Source of the DNA: Gemmatimonas sp.
GTDB taxonomy: Bacteria > Gemmatimonadota > Gemmatimonadetes > Gemmatimonadales > Gemmatimonadaceae
Assembly (NCBI GenBank): GCA_011390885.1
Contig: JAABRO010000017.1
Coordinates: 1-61,917 of the forward strand
Direction: 5' to 3'
Length of the DNA: 61,917 nt
Within the stretch, counting starts at the first letter, position 1. Each line of letters starts with the position of its first letter. The notes under the pieces were generated by a model. The model made no database searches, was not told the DNA's origin, and saw only the letters and a list, made by a program, of their open reading frames with translations. The position numbers were made by a program, and so were the translations under genes. This document shows, piece by piece, positions 36,791 through 45,304 of the stretch.

Positions 36791-36988
36791 TCAGGCGAGA
36801 ATGAGACGCTTGATTCGCTTGACCTCGCCGTTCGTCTCCACGATGGTGGGACGACGGAGGCCGCGCTTCCGCTTCGCATCCTTCTTGGTGAGGATGTGGC
36901 TCTTGTAGGCCTTCAGGCGCCGCACCTTCCCCGTGCCAGTGACGGAGAAGCGCTTCTTGGCGCCGCTGTGGGACTTCATCTTCGGCAT
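36791..36988 (-). CDS. rpmI: 50S ribosomal protein L35
   Basis: L35 is a small late-assembly protein of the large subunit. The 65-aa product begins [13 protein letters not shown] and contains [17 protein letters not shown], the family signature. The ATG at 36988 is clear. It sits between infC and rplT; a stable hairpin in the 68-bp gap after infC could be the site of L20-type translational control. Confidence 0.97.
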   Translation of the reverse strand: MPKMKSHSGAKKRFSVTGTGKVRRLKAYKSHILTKKDAKRKRGLRRPTIVETNGEVKRIKRLILA

Positions 36989-37016
36989 CGCTGCTCGCTC
37001 GGTTGCTGCGGGTGGC

Positions 37017-37034
37017 CACCCGGAACGCCGGGTG
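37017..37034 (-). promoter_or_regulatory. Hairpin between infC and rpmI
   Basis: CACCCGG and CCGGGTG form a perfect 7-bp stem with a CGTT loop in the mRNA, 28 bp before the rpmI ATG. An overlapping alternative pairing (GGGTGGCCACCC) is possible. Position suggests control of rpmI-rplT translation, as L20 does elsewhere; there is no direct evidence here. Confidence 0.35.
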
Positions 37035-37056
37035 ACGAACGTCGACGACAAGCGCC

Positions 37057-37575
37057 TTACTTCGGCGCGAGAATCATCGTGAGTGAACGTCCTTCCATCA
37101 GGGGCATGCTCTCGACCTTGGCGATCTCCGCCAGTTCCGACGCCACCCGGTCCACCACCGCCCGTCCCAGCTCGGGGTGGGTAATCTGTCGCCCGCGGAA
37201 CATCAGGGTGACCTTGACCTTGTTGCCTTCCTCGATGAACCGCTTGGCATTGCGCGTCTTGGTGGCGAAGTCGTGCTCGTCGATCCCCGGACGGTACTTG
37301 ACCTCCTTCAGGTGGATCACGTGCTGCTTCTTCTTCGCCAACCGGGCCTGCTTCGCCGTCTCGAACTTGAACTTGCCATAATCCATGATGCGAACGACGG
37401 GCGGACGGGCCGTAGCCGCAACCTCGACGAGGTCGAGCCCCTGCTCCATCGCGCTCGAGAGCGCCGCATCGACTTCCATGATGCCCAACTGACTGCCGTC
37501 GGCCGCGATGACGCGGACGGGGCTGATCCGGATCTGTCGATTGACCCGTGGCGGACGCTTCGTGGAATCCTGGAT
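37057..37575 (-). CDS. infC: Translation initiation factor IF-3 (probable AUC start)
   Basis: IF-3 keeps ribosomal subunits apart and checks the start codon. Homology to the N-domain ([20 protein letters not shown]) extends upstream of the first possible TTG at 37488, to an ATC at 37575 with GAGGAG 8 nt before it. This gives 172 aa, the normal length; no ATG, GTG or TTG fits. AUU/AUC-type starts are well known for infC and let IF-3 repress its own synthesis. The C-domain motifs [20 protein letters not shown] and [14 protein letters not shown] are intact. It is first in the infC-rpmI-rplT-pheST transcript behind a long leader. Confidence 0.95.
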   Translation of the reverse strand: MQDSTKRPPRVNRQIRISPVRVIAADGSQLGIMEVDAALSSAMEQGLDLVEVAATARPPVVRIMDYGKFKFETAKQARLAKKKQHVIHLKEVKYRPGIDEHDFATKTRNAKRFIEEGNKVKVTLMFRGRQITHPELGRAVVDRVASELAEIAKVESMPLMEGRSLTMILAPK

Positions 37576-37599
37576 ACGCCGAGCTCCTCAAGTGGGAAA

Positions 37600-37631
37600 C
37601 AAAAAACGCGGACCCCTGAACGGAGCCCGCG
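37600..37631 (-). terminator. Attenuator-like hairpin plus U-run in the infC leader
   Basis: CGCGGGCTCC, loop GTTCA, GGGGTCCGCG gives a 10-bp stem with two G-U pairs, immediately followed by TTTTTTG on the minus strand. This is the best intrinsic terminator in the window, yet it sits only 25 bp before the infC start and in the direction of infC, so it should stop transcripts before the operon unless overridden. Confidence 0.75.
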
Positions 37632-37643
37632 CTGCGACACAAG

Positions 37644-37682
37644 GCACGGCCTCCTCCCGACCAAGCGGGAGAGGCGCCGTGC
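37644..37682 (-). promoter_or_regulatory. Long leader hairpin upstream of the infC attenuator
   Basis: GCACGG outer pairs and a GCCTC-TCCCG arm with a CTTGGT loop fold into a long, slightly bulged stem of about 16 bp. It directly precedes the attenuator (12 nt away), as expected for a regulated leader RNA. I could not identify a partner sequence that would disrupt the terminator stem. Confidence 0.4.
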
Positions 37683-37794
37683 GCGCAATGGGGACTCCGC
37701 CAGCACGTCGTCTCGCAGGGCGAGTACGCGGCCGAAGGGTGAGGGGGCCGGCTGGCCCGCCTGCTTGCCAAGTTGTTCCTGCACCAACAGATCA

Positions 37795-37822
37795 AACCTA
37801 GACGGACGGCCCGTCAGGTCAA
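37795..37822 (-). promoter_or_regulatory. Predicted sigma-70 promoter for the infC operon
   Basis: On the minus strand TTGACC (37817-37822) and TAGGTT (37795-37800) are separated by 16 bp. Predicted start is near 37788, giving a leader of about 210 nt before infC. The stretch 37576-37866 contains no protein gene, only this promoter and the leader hairpins. Confidence 0.55.
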
Positions 37823-37866
37823 CCCCCCGCACATGACGCGGACCACGAAACCGCCCGGTCCGCGCC

Positions 37867-38748
37867 TCAATCCGCGCCCGTCAGCGCGTAGCTCTTCCCG
37901 TCGTGCGCCACCCGCCCCCAGGCCGTCGTCGCGTCGTGCTCGAAGATCAGGAGCCACCCCTCCGCTTCGGCCCGCGCCAGCAGCGTGCGCTTCGACTCCA
38001 GCGTCACCAGGGGCTCCACGTCGTACCCCATGATCCACGGCAGCGGCAGGTGCGAGGCCGTCGGCGTCACGTCGCCGAGGAACACGGCCGACTCCCCCCC
38101 CGACGTGAGCAGCACGCTCTGGTGGTGCGGGGTGTGCCCCGGGGTACGCAGCAACTGCACACCCGAACGGATCTCCGGCTCGCCGTCCACCAGGTCGAAG
38201 CGGCCCGCGGCCACGATCGCGTCCCAGTTCGGGCCGAAGTAGCTCGCCGCCGTGCGCTCGTTCGTATGCGTCGCCCACGCCATCTCGCCGCGCTGCACCA
38301 CGTAGCGGGCGTTCGGAAAGGCCGCCTCGACGCCACCGCTCGGCGTGCGCCAGGTGTTCCCGCCCGCGTGGTCGAAGTGGAGGTGCGTGTTGATCACGAG
38401 CGTCACGTCGTCGGGCGTGAAGCCGAGCGCGTGGATGCCGTCCTCGAGCATCGTGCGCCCCTCGGCGCCGGCGTTCTCGATGGCATAGATGTCGTGGAAC
38501 TTGCTCGTCTCCTTGTTGCCCGACCCCGTGTCGATGAGCAGCAGCCCGTCGTCGTGCTCCACGAGCAGGCAGCGCATGCCGAGCGGAATCCGGTTGCGCG
38601 CGTCGGCCGCGATGCGACGCTCCCAGAGCACCTTCGGGACGACGCCGAACATCGCGCCCCCGTCGAGCTGCTGGCCACCGGCCTGGATGGCGTGAATGCG
38701 CCAGCGGCCGAGCTGACGGGTCTGCACGAGCGGAGTGGGAGCGGTCAC
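37867..38748 (-). CDS. MBL-fold metallo-hydrolase
   Basis: The metallo-beta-lactamase fold signature NTHLHFDHAGG is present near residue 120, with further metal ligands likely in TPGHTPHHQS and FLGDVTPTA and a late FEHDATTAWG. The 293-aa protein starts at a GTG at 38748 that overlaps the exonuclease stop by 4 nt. The substrate cannot be named; relatives include lactonases, glyoxalase II-like enzymes and nucleases, and the MFGVVPKVLWERRI opening is typical of lactonase-like (AttM/AiiA-related) proteins. A quorum-quenching role would be speculation. No signal peptide is seen. Confidence 0.85.
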   Translation of the reverse strand: MTAPTPLVQTRQLGRWRIHAIQAGGQQLDGGAMFGVVPKVLWERRIAADARNRIPLGMRCLLVEHDDGLLLIDTGSGNKETSKFHDIYAIENAGAEGRTMLEDGIHALGFTPDDVTLVINTHLHFDHAGGNTWRTPSGGVEAAFPNARYVVQRGEMAWATHTNERTAASYFGPNWDAIVAAGRFDLVDGEPEIRSGVQLLRTPGHTPHHQSVLLTSGGESAVFLGDVTPTASHLPLPWIMGYDVEPLVTLESKRTLLARAEAEGWLLIFEHDATTAWGRVAHDGKSYALTGAD

Positions 38749-39770
38749 GCGCTGGAATCCTCGGAAGCGGAAGTGGGAAGTGCGCTGCGGCCTCGGGGGC
38801 TGCGTCGCGCCGACGCGGACAACGTGCGCACCAGTGCGGGCCACGTCAGCACGCCGCGCTCCTCGGCGATGCCGAGCAGCCGGACGAGCACCTGCGCCGT
38901 GGCCAGGGCGTCGCCGCCGGCCCGGTGCCGCCCGTCGATGCGCACACCGAAGTAGGCGCACACCCGATCGAGCGAACGGCGACTGAGTGCGGGCACGAGG
39001 CGACGGGTGAGCCGCACCGTGCACAGCGCGCCGCCGTCGAGGCGCAACCCCTGCGAGCGCGCCAGTTCGGCTTCGACGAAGCGATGATCGAAGGGCGCGT
39101 TGTGCGCCGTGAAGATGCGGCCGTCGAGCCGCCCGCGCACGTCGTCGGCAATCTCGCCGAACGTCGGCGCGTGCGCGACCATGGCGTCGCTGATGCCCGT
39201 AAGGGCCGTGATCATGGGCGGAATGGCGCGCCCCGGCTGCACCAGTTGGGACCACGGCTCGCCCACCGTGCCGTGGTCCACCGGCACGATTGCGATCTCG
39301 GTGACGCGATCGTGCAGCCCCGGCTGCGAGCCGGTGGTCTCGACGTCCACCACCGCGAACGCCGAGGCGCGGAGCAGCGGCTCCTCCGGTGCCGGGGCCG
39401 GTGCGAGCGAGGGCGCCTCGCCGGGCGCCGCCGCGTGGCCGGTCGCGCCCGGCGCGTCGCCGTGGAGCACGGCGCGCCCCTCGCGCACCAGCGCCCAGCG
39501 GTCGTCGTCCAGCTGCACGAACTCGGCGCGACTGCCGAGCAGCACGTCCGCCATGCGGGCGGCCGCCTCGGGCTGGAGCCGCTCGGTGCGGCAGACTGCG
39601 CGCATGAGGGTGACCGGATCGGCCGGTCCGCCGGCGAGCAGTTCGGCGGCCATGGCGGACAGCGACGAGGCGCGCGGTGCGACGCGCGTGGCGCCGAGCA
39701 TCCGATCACCAAGGGCGGCGTCGAGCGGCCGGAGGCGGGCCGGTGAGTTGGGCCGAGAGGGGCGGGCCAT
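38745..39770 (-). CDS. DnaQ-like 3'-5' exonuclease (DEDDh family)
   Basis: The 341-aa protein has an N-terminal region of unknown role (about 1-135, ending in an Ala/Pro linker) and a C-terminal exonuclease domain: VVDVETTGS (Exo I, Asp and Glu), TAHNAPFDHRFVEAEL (Exo II) and HRAGGDALATAQVL (Exo III with the DEDDh histidine). This is the fold of DNA polymerase III epsilon and related proofreaders. The N-terminal extension distinguishes it from a plain DnaQ, so whether it works with the replicase is unknown. It is read divergently from rex and lies next to the Rex operator, which might also affect it. Confidence 0.85.
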   Translation of the reverse strand: MARPSRPNSPARLRPLDAALGDRMLGATRVAPRASSLSAMAAELLAGGPADPVTLMRAVCRTERLQPEAAARMADVLLGSRAEFVQLDDDRWALVREGRAVLHGDAPGATGHAAAPGEAPSLAPAPAPEEPLLRASAFAVVDVETTGSQPGLHDRVTEIAIVPVDHGTVGEPWSQLVQPGRAIPPMITALTGISDAMVAHAPTFGEIADDVRGRLDGRIFTAHNAPFDHRFVEAELARSQGLRLDGGALCTVRLTRRLVPALSRRSLDRVCAYFGVRIDGRHRAGGDALATAQVLVRLLGIAEERGVLTWPALVRTLSASARRSPRGRSALPTSASEDSSA

Positions 39771-39819
39771 GTCTCGAAACTAGCGCCCTGCTGGAAGTCG
39801 CGGCGACAGACGCCTAGGT

Positions 39820-39837
39820 TTGTGAAGAATTTCACAA
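39820..39837. promoter_or_regulatory. Rex operator (perfect palindrome)
   Basis: TTGTGAA, 4 bp (GAAT), TTCACAA: an exact match to the known Rex-binding consensus TTGTGAA-N4-TTCACAA. It lies 11 bp upstream of the rex ATG in the divergent exonuclease/rex gap, and TAGGTT just left of it (39815-39820) could be the rex -10 element, so bound Rex would block transcription. This predicts autoregulation. Confidence 0.92.
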
Positions 39838-39848
39838 GCGCCCTTTCC

Positions 39849-40487
39849 ATGACCGCTCCCGCCAAACGGATCGCCGATTCCACCGTCCGACGCCTGTCCA
39901 TGTACCTCCGCTATCTGGAGGAACTGGACGGCAGCGGACAGCACACCGCGTCGTCCGACGCGCTGGCCACCCTGTGCGGCACCACGCCGGCGCAGGTGCG
40001 CAAGGATCTGTCCTTCTTCGGCTCCTTCGGGAAGCGCGGACTCGGCTATCCCGTGCACGAACTCACCGTGCGTCTTCGGGAGATCCTCGGGCTCGGACAG
40101 GCGTGGCAGGTGGTGATCGTCGGTGCGGGCAAGATCGGATCCGCGCTCGCCGAGTACCGCGGTTTCCGGCAGCGTGGGTTCCAGGTGGTCGGGGTGTATG
40201 ACAAGAATCCCGACAAGATCGGCCGCCCGTGGGGCGATGCCGCGGTGCGCGACATCACCGAGCTCGATCACGACATCGCGACGCAGCGGGTGGACATCGC
40301 CGTGCTCGCCATTCCGGCGGACGACGCGCAGGAGATCGTGGATCGCGTCGTCCAGGCCGGCGTCCGGGCCATCCTCAACTTCGCGCCCACGCAGGTGCAT
40401 GTGCCCGCGCATGTGGCCGTGAAGACAGTGAACATGGCGATGGAGCTCGAAGGGCTGTCGTTCGCGCTCACCAACCGGGCCGACTGA
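39849..40487 (+). CDS. rex: Redox-sensing transcriptional repressor Rex
   Basis: Rex senses the NADH/NAD+ ratio and represses respiration and fermentation genes when NADH is low. The 212-aa protein has the N-terminal winged-helix domain (STVRRLSMYLRYLEEL, CGTTPAQVRKDLSFFGSFGKRGLGY) and a Rossmann domain (VIVGAGKIGSAL near residue 93), ending with FALTNRAD. The ATG at 39849 is preferred over a GTG at 39822, which falls inside the operator. It is one of two plus-strand genes and is convergent with rsmA, 4 bp away. Confidence 0.96.
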   Translation: MTAPAKRIADSTVRRLSMYLRYLEELDGSGQHTASSDALATLCGTTPAQVRKDLSFFGSFGKRGLGYPVHELTVRLREILGLGQAWQVVIVGAGKIGSALAEYRGFRQRGFQVVGVYDKNPDKIGRPWGDAAVRDITELDHDIATQRVDIAVLAIPADDAQEIVDRVVQAGVRAILNFAPTQVHVPAHVAVKTVNMAMELEGLSFALTNRAD

Positions 40488-40491
40488 GGCG

Positions 40492-41316
40492 CTACGCGAC
40501 TCCCTCGGCGAGCGCGCGCACGAGCCGTGCGAACGCCTCGGCGTCGAGGGTCTCCGGGCGCGCCATCGGGTCGATGTCGCAGCGCCGAAGCACCGCGTCG
40601 GCCGCCTCGGGCGGAAGTCCGCGCAAGGTGCGCACCACCCGCACCATCTGCTTGCGACGCAACCCGAAGGCGCCGATCACGAAGGTGCGGAATGCCGCCT
40701 CGTGCGCTGCGTCGATCGCCGGTACGGCGCGCGGCCTGACCTTCACGATCGCCGAGTCCACGGCAGGGGGCGGCGTGAAGCTGCGCGGTCCCACGTCGCG
40801 CACGAACGTCACATCGAGGAACGCCTGCAGGTTCACGCTGAGCGCGCCATACACCTTGCTGCCCGGCGGCGCGGCCATGCGCTCGGCCACCTCGCGCTGC
40901 ACGAGGTACACGGCGATCTCCGGCCGCGGATGCGCGAGCGCGTGGAAGAGGATCGGCGTGGTGATGTAGTACGGGACGTTGCCGGCGAGCAGGTACGGAC
41001 CGTTGGCGAGTTCGCCGAGGGAGACATCGAGCACGTCGGCCTCGACGATGGTCACGTGCGGTCGGTCGGCGTACTGTGCGCGCAGCCGCGCGGCGAGGTC
41101 GCGGTCGAGTTCGATGGCCACCACCCGGCCCGCGCGCGCCGCGAGGCGCTCCGTGAGCGCACCACGCCCCGGTCCGATCTCCACCACGGTGCGCCCGTCG
41201 AGCGGACCGAGCGCGTCCACGATGGCGTCGAGCGCGCGCGTATCGTGCAGGAAATGCTGCCCCAGTCGCTTGCGCGGCGGAGGCGGTCGCATGCTGAAGC
41301 CGCTGCGCTCGCTCAC
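40492..41316 (-). CDS. rsmA: 16S rRNA adenine N6-dimethyltransferase
   Basis: RsmA (KsgA) dimethylates two adenines near the 3' end of 16S rRNA, a late small-subunit checkpoint. Motifs: KRLGQHFLHD, the SAM site VEIGPGRGALTERL, VVAIELD, and the NVPYYITTP catalytic motif IV (N-x-P-Y). From the GTG at 41316, which overlaps the phosphatase stop by 4 nt, the protein is 274 aa; an ATG at 41292 would give 266 aa. Both starts leave the normal length before RLGQ. The symbol ksgA is a synonym. Confidence 0.94.
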   Translation of the reverse strand: MSERSGFSMRPPPPRKRLGQHFLHDTRALDAIVDALGPLDGRTVVEIGPGRGALTERLAARAGRVVAIELDRDLAARLRAQYADRPHVTIVEADVLDVSLGELANGPYLLAGNVPYYITTPILFHALAHPRPEIAVYLVQREVAERMAAPPGSKVYGALSVNLQAFLDVTFVRDVGPRSFTPPPAVDSAIVKVRPRAVPAIDAAHEAAFRTFVIGAFGLRRKQMVRVVRTLRGLPPEAADAVLRRCDIDPMARPETLDAEAFARLVRALAEGVA

Positions 41317-43031
41317 GTCGCGCCCGTCACCGCCATGGTCCGCGCCCCGGGCGCGTCGTCGCGCAGGCCACCACGATCGACCACCACCACCGCGAGGTCG
41401 TCGAGAAAAGGCGTTTCCCCGGCGAAGAGGCGCACCGCGTCGTAGATCGCGTCCATCGTGCAGGCCGGCGCCGTCCGCTCGCGCGCACCGCCGCCGAGGC
41501 GGCACGGCAGCGCCGACATGGCGGCCTCGAGCACGGCGCGTTCGCCCAGCCGCTCACCGCGCGCGTTGCGCGCATCGGGCACGCCGTCGGTGAACAGCAG
41601 CAGCCGATCGTGGTCTCGCCACGGTACCGTCGCGCCGTGCAGCGGCACCTGCGCGAAGCCCAACGGTGGCGCGTGCGCCTCGAGGCGCTCGACCGTGCCC
41701 TCACCGCGCAGCACGAACGCGTGCGGATGCCCTGCGTTCGCGAAGCGAAGCGTGCCCGACGCGCTGTCGATCACCCCGTAGAACAGCGTGATCGACATCT
41801 CCGTGCTCTCGAGTTCATCGTCGAGCGAGCGACGGACGGCCTCGAGCGCCACGCCGGGATCGATGACCGCCTGCACGTGAATCGCCGTGGCACTCATCGC
41901 GAGTGCCATGACGAGCGCTGCCTGGTAGCCGTGCCCGGACACATCGCCAATGACCACGCCGGTGCGCTCGGCATCGAGCCGGGCCAGCAGGTAGAAGTCA
42001 CCACCCACGCTTTCCGCCGGCACGACGCGCGCCGCGGCGCGCGCTTCGGGACCGACCACGCGCGGCGGTGGCAGCAGCTTGAGCTGCATCTCGTGCGCGA
42101 GGCGCATCTCGCGGGCGAGCTGCTCCTGTTCGAGCGCCGCACGCACGAGCCGCGCGTTGTGCAGCGCGGTGCCCACCTGCGACGCGATCGCCGTCACGAG
42201 CTTGCGATCGCCTGCGGTGAACGGGGCATCCCCCTGCCGTCCGGCGAGCAGCACGGCACCGAGCGATGTGCCGCCCGAGACGGTGGAGCGACGGATGGGC
42301 ACGGCGAGCACGGGGCCGCCGTCACTGGCCAGCAGCGGGGCGCCGAGCCGCGCGGCCTCACCGCCGATCTCGGTGTACGCCTCGCCCGATTGGAACGCCC
42401 GTGAGGCCAGCAGCGTCGTGTCGCGCGCTGAGACGATCGTGGACGCGGAGGCATCGATGCCGAGCAATGCGGCCGGATACAGTTCGTCCTGCGCCGGATC
42501 GTGCAGCATGAGCGCACCGCGCGGCGCGCCGATTGTCTGCGCCAGCTCGCGCAGCACCGTGTACGCCACCGATTCGACCGACGCGCCGCTGCCCAGCAGC
42601 TCACCGATGGCGTACAGCAGACTGATTTCCTCGTAACGCTCGGCCAGCTCCCGCGTGGCGCCGTCGCGCTCTCGAATGAGGCGGCGCACCAGTGCGACGA
42701 CGGCAGCGGCGAGTGCATCGAGCGCCGACGCGTCGCCGGCGGCATGGCCGTGGCCCGGTGCGGGAGCACTGCCGGCGTCCGTGCGCGGGCCGAGGATCAG
42801 CCACGCGGGGAGGTGCGGCGAGCCGGCGTCGAGAGCGCGCCACCCGCGCCCCGACGCCCAGCCAGCCACCGCGTCGCTGCACGCAGGCGGCACTTCGCGG
42901 CACACGGCGCCGTCGCCATCGGAACAGGCGAGCAGTTGCGGCGGCCGGTCGGGGGCACGCCACTCCCACAGTGCGGCGTCACGTCCCGACGCCGCACCGT
43001 AGGCGGCCAGGACGGCGCCAAGGGTCTTCAT
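41313..43031 (-). CDS. GAF-domain PP2C-type (RsbU/SpoIIE-like) serine phosphatase
   Basis: The 572-aa protein has an N-terminal region with low similarity (about 1-110), a GAF sensor domain (about 125-290, SLLYAIGELLGSG through AIASQVGTALHNARL), a short helical linker (REMRLAHEMQLKLLPPP, typical just before these phosphatases) and a SpoIIE-type PP2C domain (about 330-560) with VGGDFYLL, GDVSGHG, FANAGHPHAFVL and LLLFTDGVPDARN; the metal-binding aspartates are present. Such enzymes dephosphorylate a STAS anti-anti-sigma factor. It is coupled by 4 nt to the kinase gene, and the STAS gene follows, so the target is probably that protein. Confidence 0.9.
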   Translation of the reverse strand: MKTLGAVLAAYGAASGRDAALWEWRAPDRPPQLLACSDGDGAVCREVPPACSDAVAGWASGRGWRALDAGSPHLPAWLILGPRTDAGSAPAPGHGHAAGDASALDALAAAVVALVRRLIRERDGATRELAERYEEISLLYAIGELLGSGASVESVAYTVLRELAQTIGAPRGALMLHDPAQDELYPAALLGIDASASTIVSARDTTLLASRAFQSGEAYTEIGGEAARLGAPLLASDGGPVLAVPIRRSTVSGGTSLGAVLLAGRQGDAPFTAGDRKLVTAIASQVGTALHNARLVRAALEQEQLAREMRLAHEMQLKLLPPPRVVGPEARAAARVVPAESVGGDFYLLARLDAERTGVVIGDVSGHGYQAALVMALAMSATAIHVQAVIDPGVALEAVRRSLDDELESTEMSITLFYGVIDSASGTLRFANAGHPHAFVLRGEGTVERLEAHAPPLGFAQVPLHGATVPWRDHDRLLLFTDGVPDARNARGERLGERAVLEAAMSALPCRLGGGARERTAPACTMDAIYDAVRLFAGETPFLDDLAVVVVDRGGLRDDAPGARTMAVTGAT

Positions 43032-43495
43032 TTCCGACGCAGCACCAGTCGCACGGTGTGCCCCGCGTCGCACCACATCTCCACCTTGTCCATGAGCGCG
43101 TACATGAGGAAGACACCGCGGCCATCCTCGCGCTCGAGCCACTCCGGGTCCTGGCACATGGCACGCGCGGCCTCGGCATCGAACCCGGCTCCTTCGTCCG
43201 TCACTTCCACGCAGAGCATGGCGTCGTCGATGCGCGCGCACACCCGCATGGAGCGCGAGACGTCGCCCTCGTTGCCGCGCATGATGGCATTGGCCATCGC
43301 CTCGGTGAGGGCGACCGGCACGTTCAACCGGCAGGCCTGATCCGGAAACCCGGCATCGACGCAGGCGCGCGTGATCGTGGACACGATCGGGTCGATCTCG
43401 CGCACGTCGGATGCCACGCTCCACTCGAAGCGCGACGCCGCGTCCGCGAAGGGCGACGGATCAGAATCCGGCGAGCGCATCGGCGCGGGACCCAT
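43028..43495 (-). CDS. Anti-sigma/serine kinase of the RsbW/SpoIIAB (HATPase) type
   Basis: The 155-aa protein has the GHKL ATP-binding fold: VALTEAMANAIMRGN holds the N-box, VTDEGAGFD the G1 box and EDGRGVFLMYALMDKVEM the G2 region. Homologues phosphorylate a STAS partner and sequester a sigma factor. The ATG at 43495 overlaps the end of the STAS gene by 35 bp; an ATG at 43480 is the alternative start. No sigma-factor gene is in the window, so which sigma it controls, if any, is unknown; it might instead regulate another output. Confidence 0.87.
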   Translation of the reverse strand: MGPAPMRSPDSDPSPFADAASRFEWSVASDVREIDPIVSTITRACVDAGFPDQACRLNVPVALTEAMANAIMRGNEGDVSRSMRVCARIDDAMLCVEVTDEGAGFDAEAARAMCQDPEWLEREDGRGVFLMYALMDKVEMWCDAGHTVRLVLRRK

Positions 43496-43796
43496 GCAGC
43501 TGGAACAGCGTGTCCAGGCGGGTGAGTTCGAAGAGGGTGCGCAGGTCGTCGTTCAGGCCGGCCAGGCGCAGTGCCCCGCCCTGCTCGCGCACGCGCTTGC
43601 CCAGGGACACCAGCGCACCCAACCCGGAGCTGTCGATGTAGCCGGTGTTCGAGAAGTCGATGAGCACGCGCCGCGCGCCCGCCTCGATCTCGTCGAACAC
43701 GAGTTGCTTGAACTCCGCGCGATTGCCCACCACGAGCTGACCGTCGACCACCACCGTGAGCAGGTCTCCGTCGCGCTCGATCGTGAATGTCCCCAT
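43461..43796 (-). CDS. STAS-domain anti-anti-sigma factor (RsbV/SpoIIAA-like)
   Basis: The 111-aa single-domain protein shows FTIERDGDLLTVVVDGQLV and the phosphorylation-loop segment NTGYIDSSGLGALVSLGKR, in which one of the adjacent serines is the expected kinase target. In the partner-switch scheme the unphosphorylated form binds the kinase and frees the sigma factor, and the phosphatase reactivates it. It is transcribed first of the three signalling genes, after pta by 33 bp. Confidence 0.9.
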   Translation of the reverse strand: MGTFTIERDGDLLTVVVDGQLVVGNRAEFKQLVFDEIEAGARRVLIDFSNTGYIDSSGLGALVSLGKRVREQGGALRLAGLNDDLRTLFELTRLDTLFQLHGSRADALAGF

Positions 43797-43829
43797 CCGC
43801 CTGCTCCGCTGAATCGGTTCCCGCCGGGG

Positions 43830-44792
43830 TCAGGCACCCGCGACGCGGGAGGCCTGGAGGGCGGTGATGACCGCCACCTGTACAATGTCACTGGCCGTGG
43901 CCCCACGCGAAAGGTCGTTCGCGGGGCGCGCGAGCCCCTGCAGGATCGGGCCGATCGCCTGGGCGCCGGCCAGCCGCTCGACGAGCTTGTACCCGATGTT
44001 GCCGGCATCGAGGCTCGGGAAGACGAGCACGTTCGCCCGTCCCGCCACGGCCGACCCGGGGGCCTTGCGATCGGCCACGGCGCGGATGAGCGCCGCATCC
44101 GCCTGCAACTCGCCGTCCACGACCAGCTCCGGGCGGCGCTGACGCACCAGCGCGGTGGCGGCGCGCACCCGTTCGACGCTCTCCGACTCGGCGCTGCCGC
44201 GCGTGCTGAAGGAGAGCATGGCCACGCGCGCTTCGTCCCCCACGATCCGGGTGCGGTCGTCGGCCGCGGCGATCGCGATGTCCGCCAGCTGCTCGGCGGT
44301 GGGTTCCGGCAGCACCGCACAGTCGGTGAACGTGAGCACCTCCGGCTCACCATCACGAAAGGCCGGCACCGCCATGTAGAACGCGCTCGACAGGGTGCGC
44401 ACGCCCGCCGCCGTCCCGATGCTCCAGAGGGCGGCCCGGATCACGGCCCCGGTGGTGTGCACGGCGCCCGCCACGCAGCCATCCGCCTCGCCAAGCGCCA
44501 CGAGCGCGTCGGCGAAGTACAGCGGGTCGTGCGCGAGGCGCACGGCGTCGGCGTGTGTCAGTCCCTTGGCGGCGCGCCGCGCCAGCAGATGGGCCACGAC
44601 GCGGTCGTGTCGCTCGTCATCGGGCGGGGCGTCCACGAGTCGCGCGTCCACCAGCCCGCGCGCGTTGAGCTCGGCGACCGCTTCGCGCGTGCGCTCGTCC
44701 TGGGCCTCGGGAAAGAGCACGATGCGCCGCGAGCCCGCCGCGCGCCTCGCGAGGGACTCGCGGAACGCCACACCCGCACCCGCGACGGTCAT
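43830..44792 (-). CDS. pta: Phosphate acetyltransferase
   Basis: Pta interconverts acetyl-CoA and acetyl phosphate. The 320-aa protein is the short catalytic form without the regulatory N-domain of E. coli Pta: [53 protein letters not shown] and [16 protein letters not shown] with [16 protein letters not shown], a classic Pta end. A phosphate butyryltransferase is unlikely with these motifs. It overlaps coaD by 4 nt. No acetate kinase gene is adjacent; acetyl phosphate might be made or used elsewhere. Confidence 0.94.
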   Translation of the reverse strand: MTVAGAGVAFRESLARRAAGSRRIVLFPEAQDERTREAVAELNARGLVDARLVDAPPDDERHDRVVAHLLARRAAKGLTHADAVRLAHDPLYFADALVALGEADGCVAGAVHTTGAVIRAALWSIGTAAGVRTLSSAFYMAVPAFRDGEPEVLTFTDCAVLPEPTAEQLADIAIAAADDRTRIVGDEARVAMLSFSTRGSAESESVERVRAATALVRQRRPELVVDGELQADAALIRAVADRKAPGSAVAGRANVLVFPSLDAGNIGYKLVERLAGAQAIGPILQGLARPANDLSRGATASDIVQVAVITALQASRVAGA

Positions 44793-45304
44793 GCGTGCGA
44801 CGGCGCGAATCGGGCCGTGAGCGCGCGGGCCACGGCCGGGTGCACGAGAGCACTGATGTCGCCGCCGAACCGCGCCACCTCGCGCACCATGCTCGAGCTG
44901 ATGTAGGTGGTCTCGTTGGACGGCACCATGAACACCGTTTCGAGGCCGGGGTGCAGGTGACGGTTCATGAGCGCCATCTGGTACTCGTACTCGAAGTCGC
45001 TCACGGCGCGCAGGCCGCGCACGAGCATGGTGGCATTCATCTCGCGGGCGAGATCGACCAGCAGCCCGTCGAAGGCGCGCACGAGGATGCGCGGTTCGGC
45101 GCCCGCCGTCTCCCGGATGAACCCGACGCGCTCCTCCGCGGAGAAGAGCGGCTTCTTGTTGATGTTCTGCGCCACGGCCACCACGAGCGAGTCCACGAAA
45201 CCGAGCGCGCGGCGCATGATGTCCGCGTGGCCGTGCGTGAACGGATCGAACGAGCCGGCGTAGAGGGCAATGCGCGGCGCGCCACTGCGAGAGGTGTGGG
45301 TCAT
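44789..45304 (-). CDS. coaD: Phosphopantetheine adenylyltransferase
   Basis: CoaD makes dephospho-CoA from phosphopantetheine and ATP, the penultimate step of CoA synthesis. The 171-aa protein has the nucleotidyltransferase motif [31 protein letters not shown] and [14 protein letters not shown]. Length is typical. It overlaps rsmD and pta by 4 nt each; the rsmD-coaD pairing is one of the most common in bacteria. Confidence 0.97.
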   Translation of the reverse strand: MTHTSRSGAPRIALYAGSFDPFTHGHADIMRRALGFVDSLVVAVAQNINKKPLFSAEERVGFIRETAGAEPRILVRAFDGLLVDLAREMNATMLVRGLRAVSDFEYEYQMALMNRHLHPGLETVFMVPSNETTYISSSMVREVARFGGDISALVHPAVARALTARFAPSHA

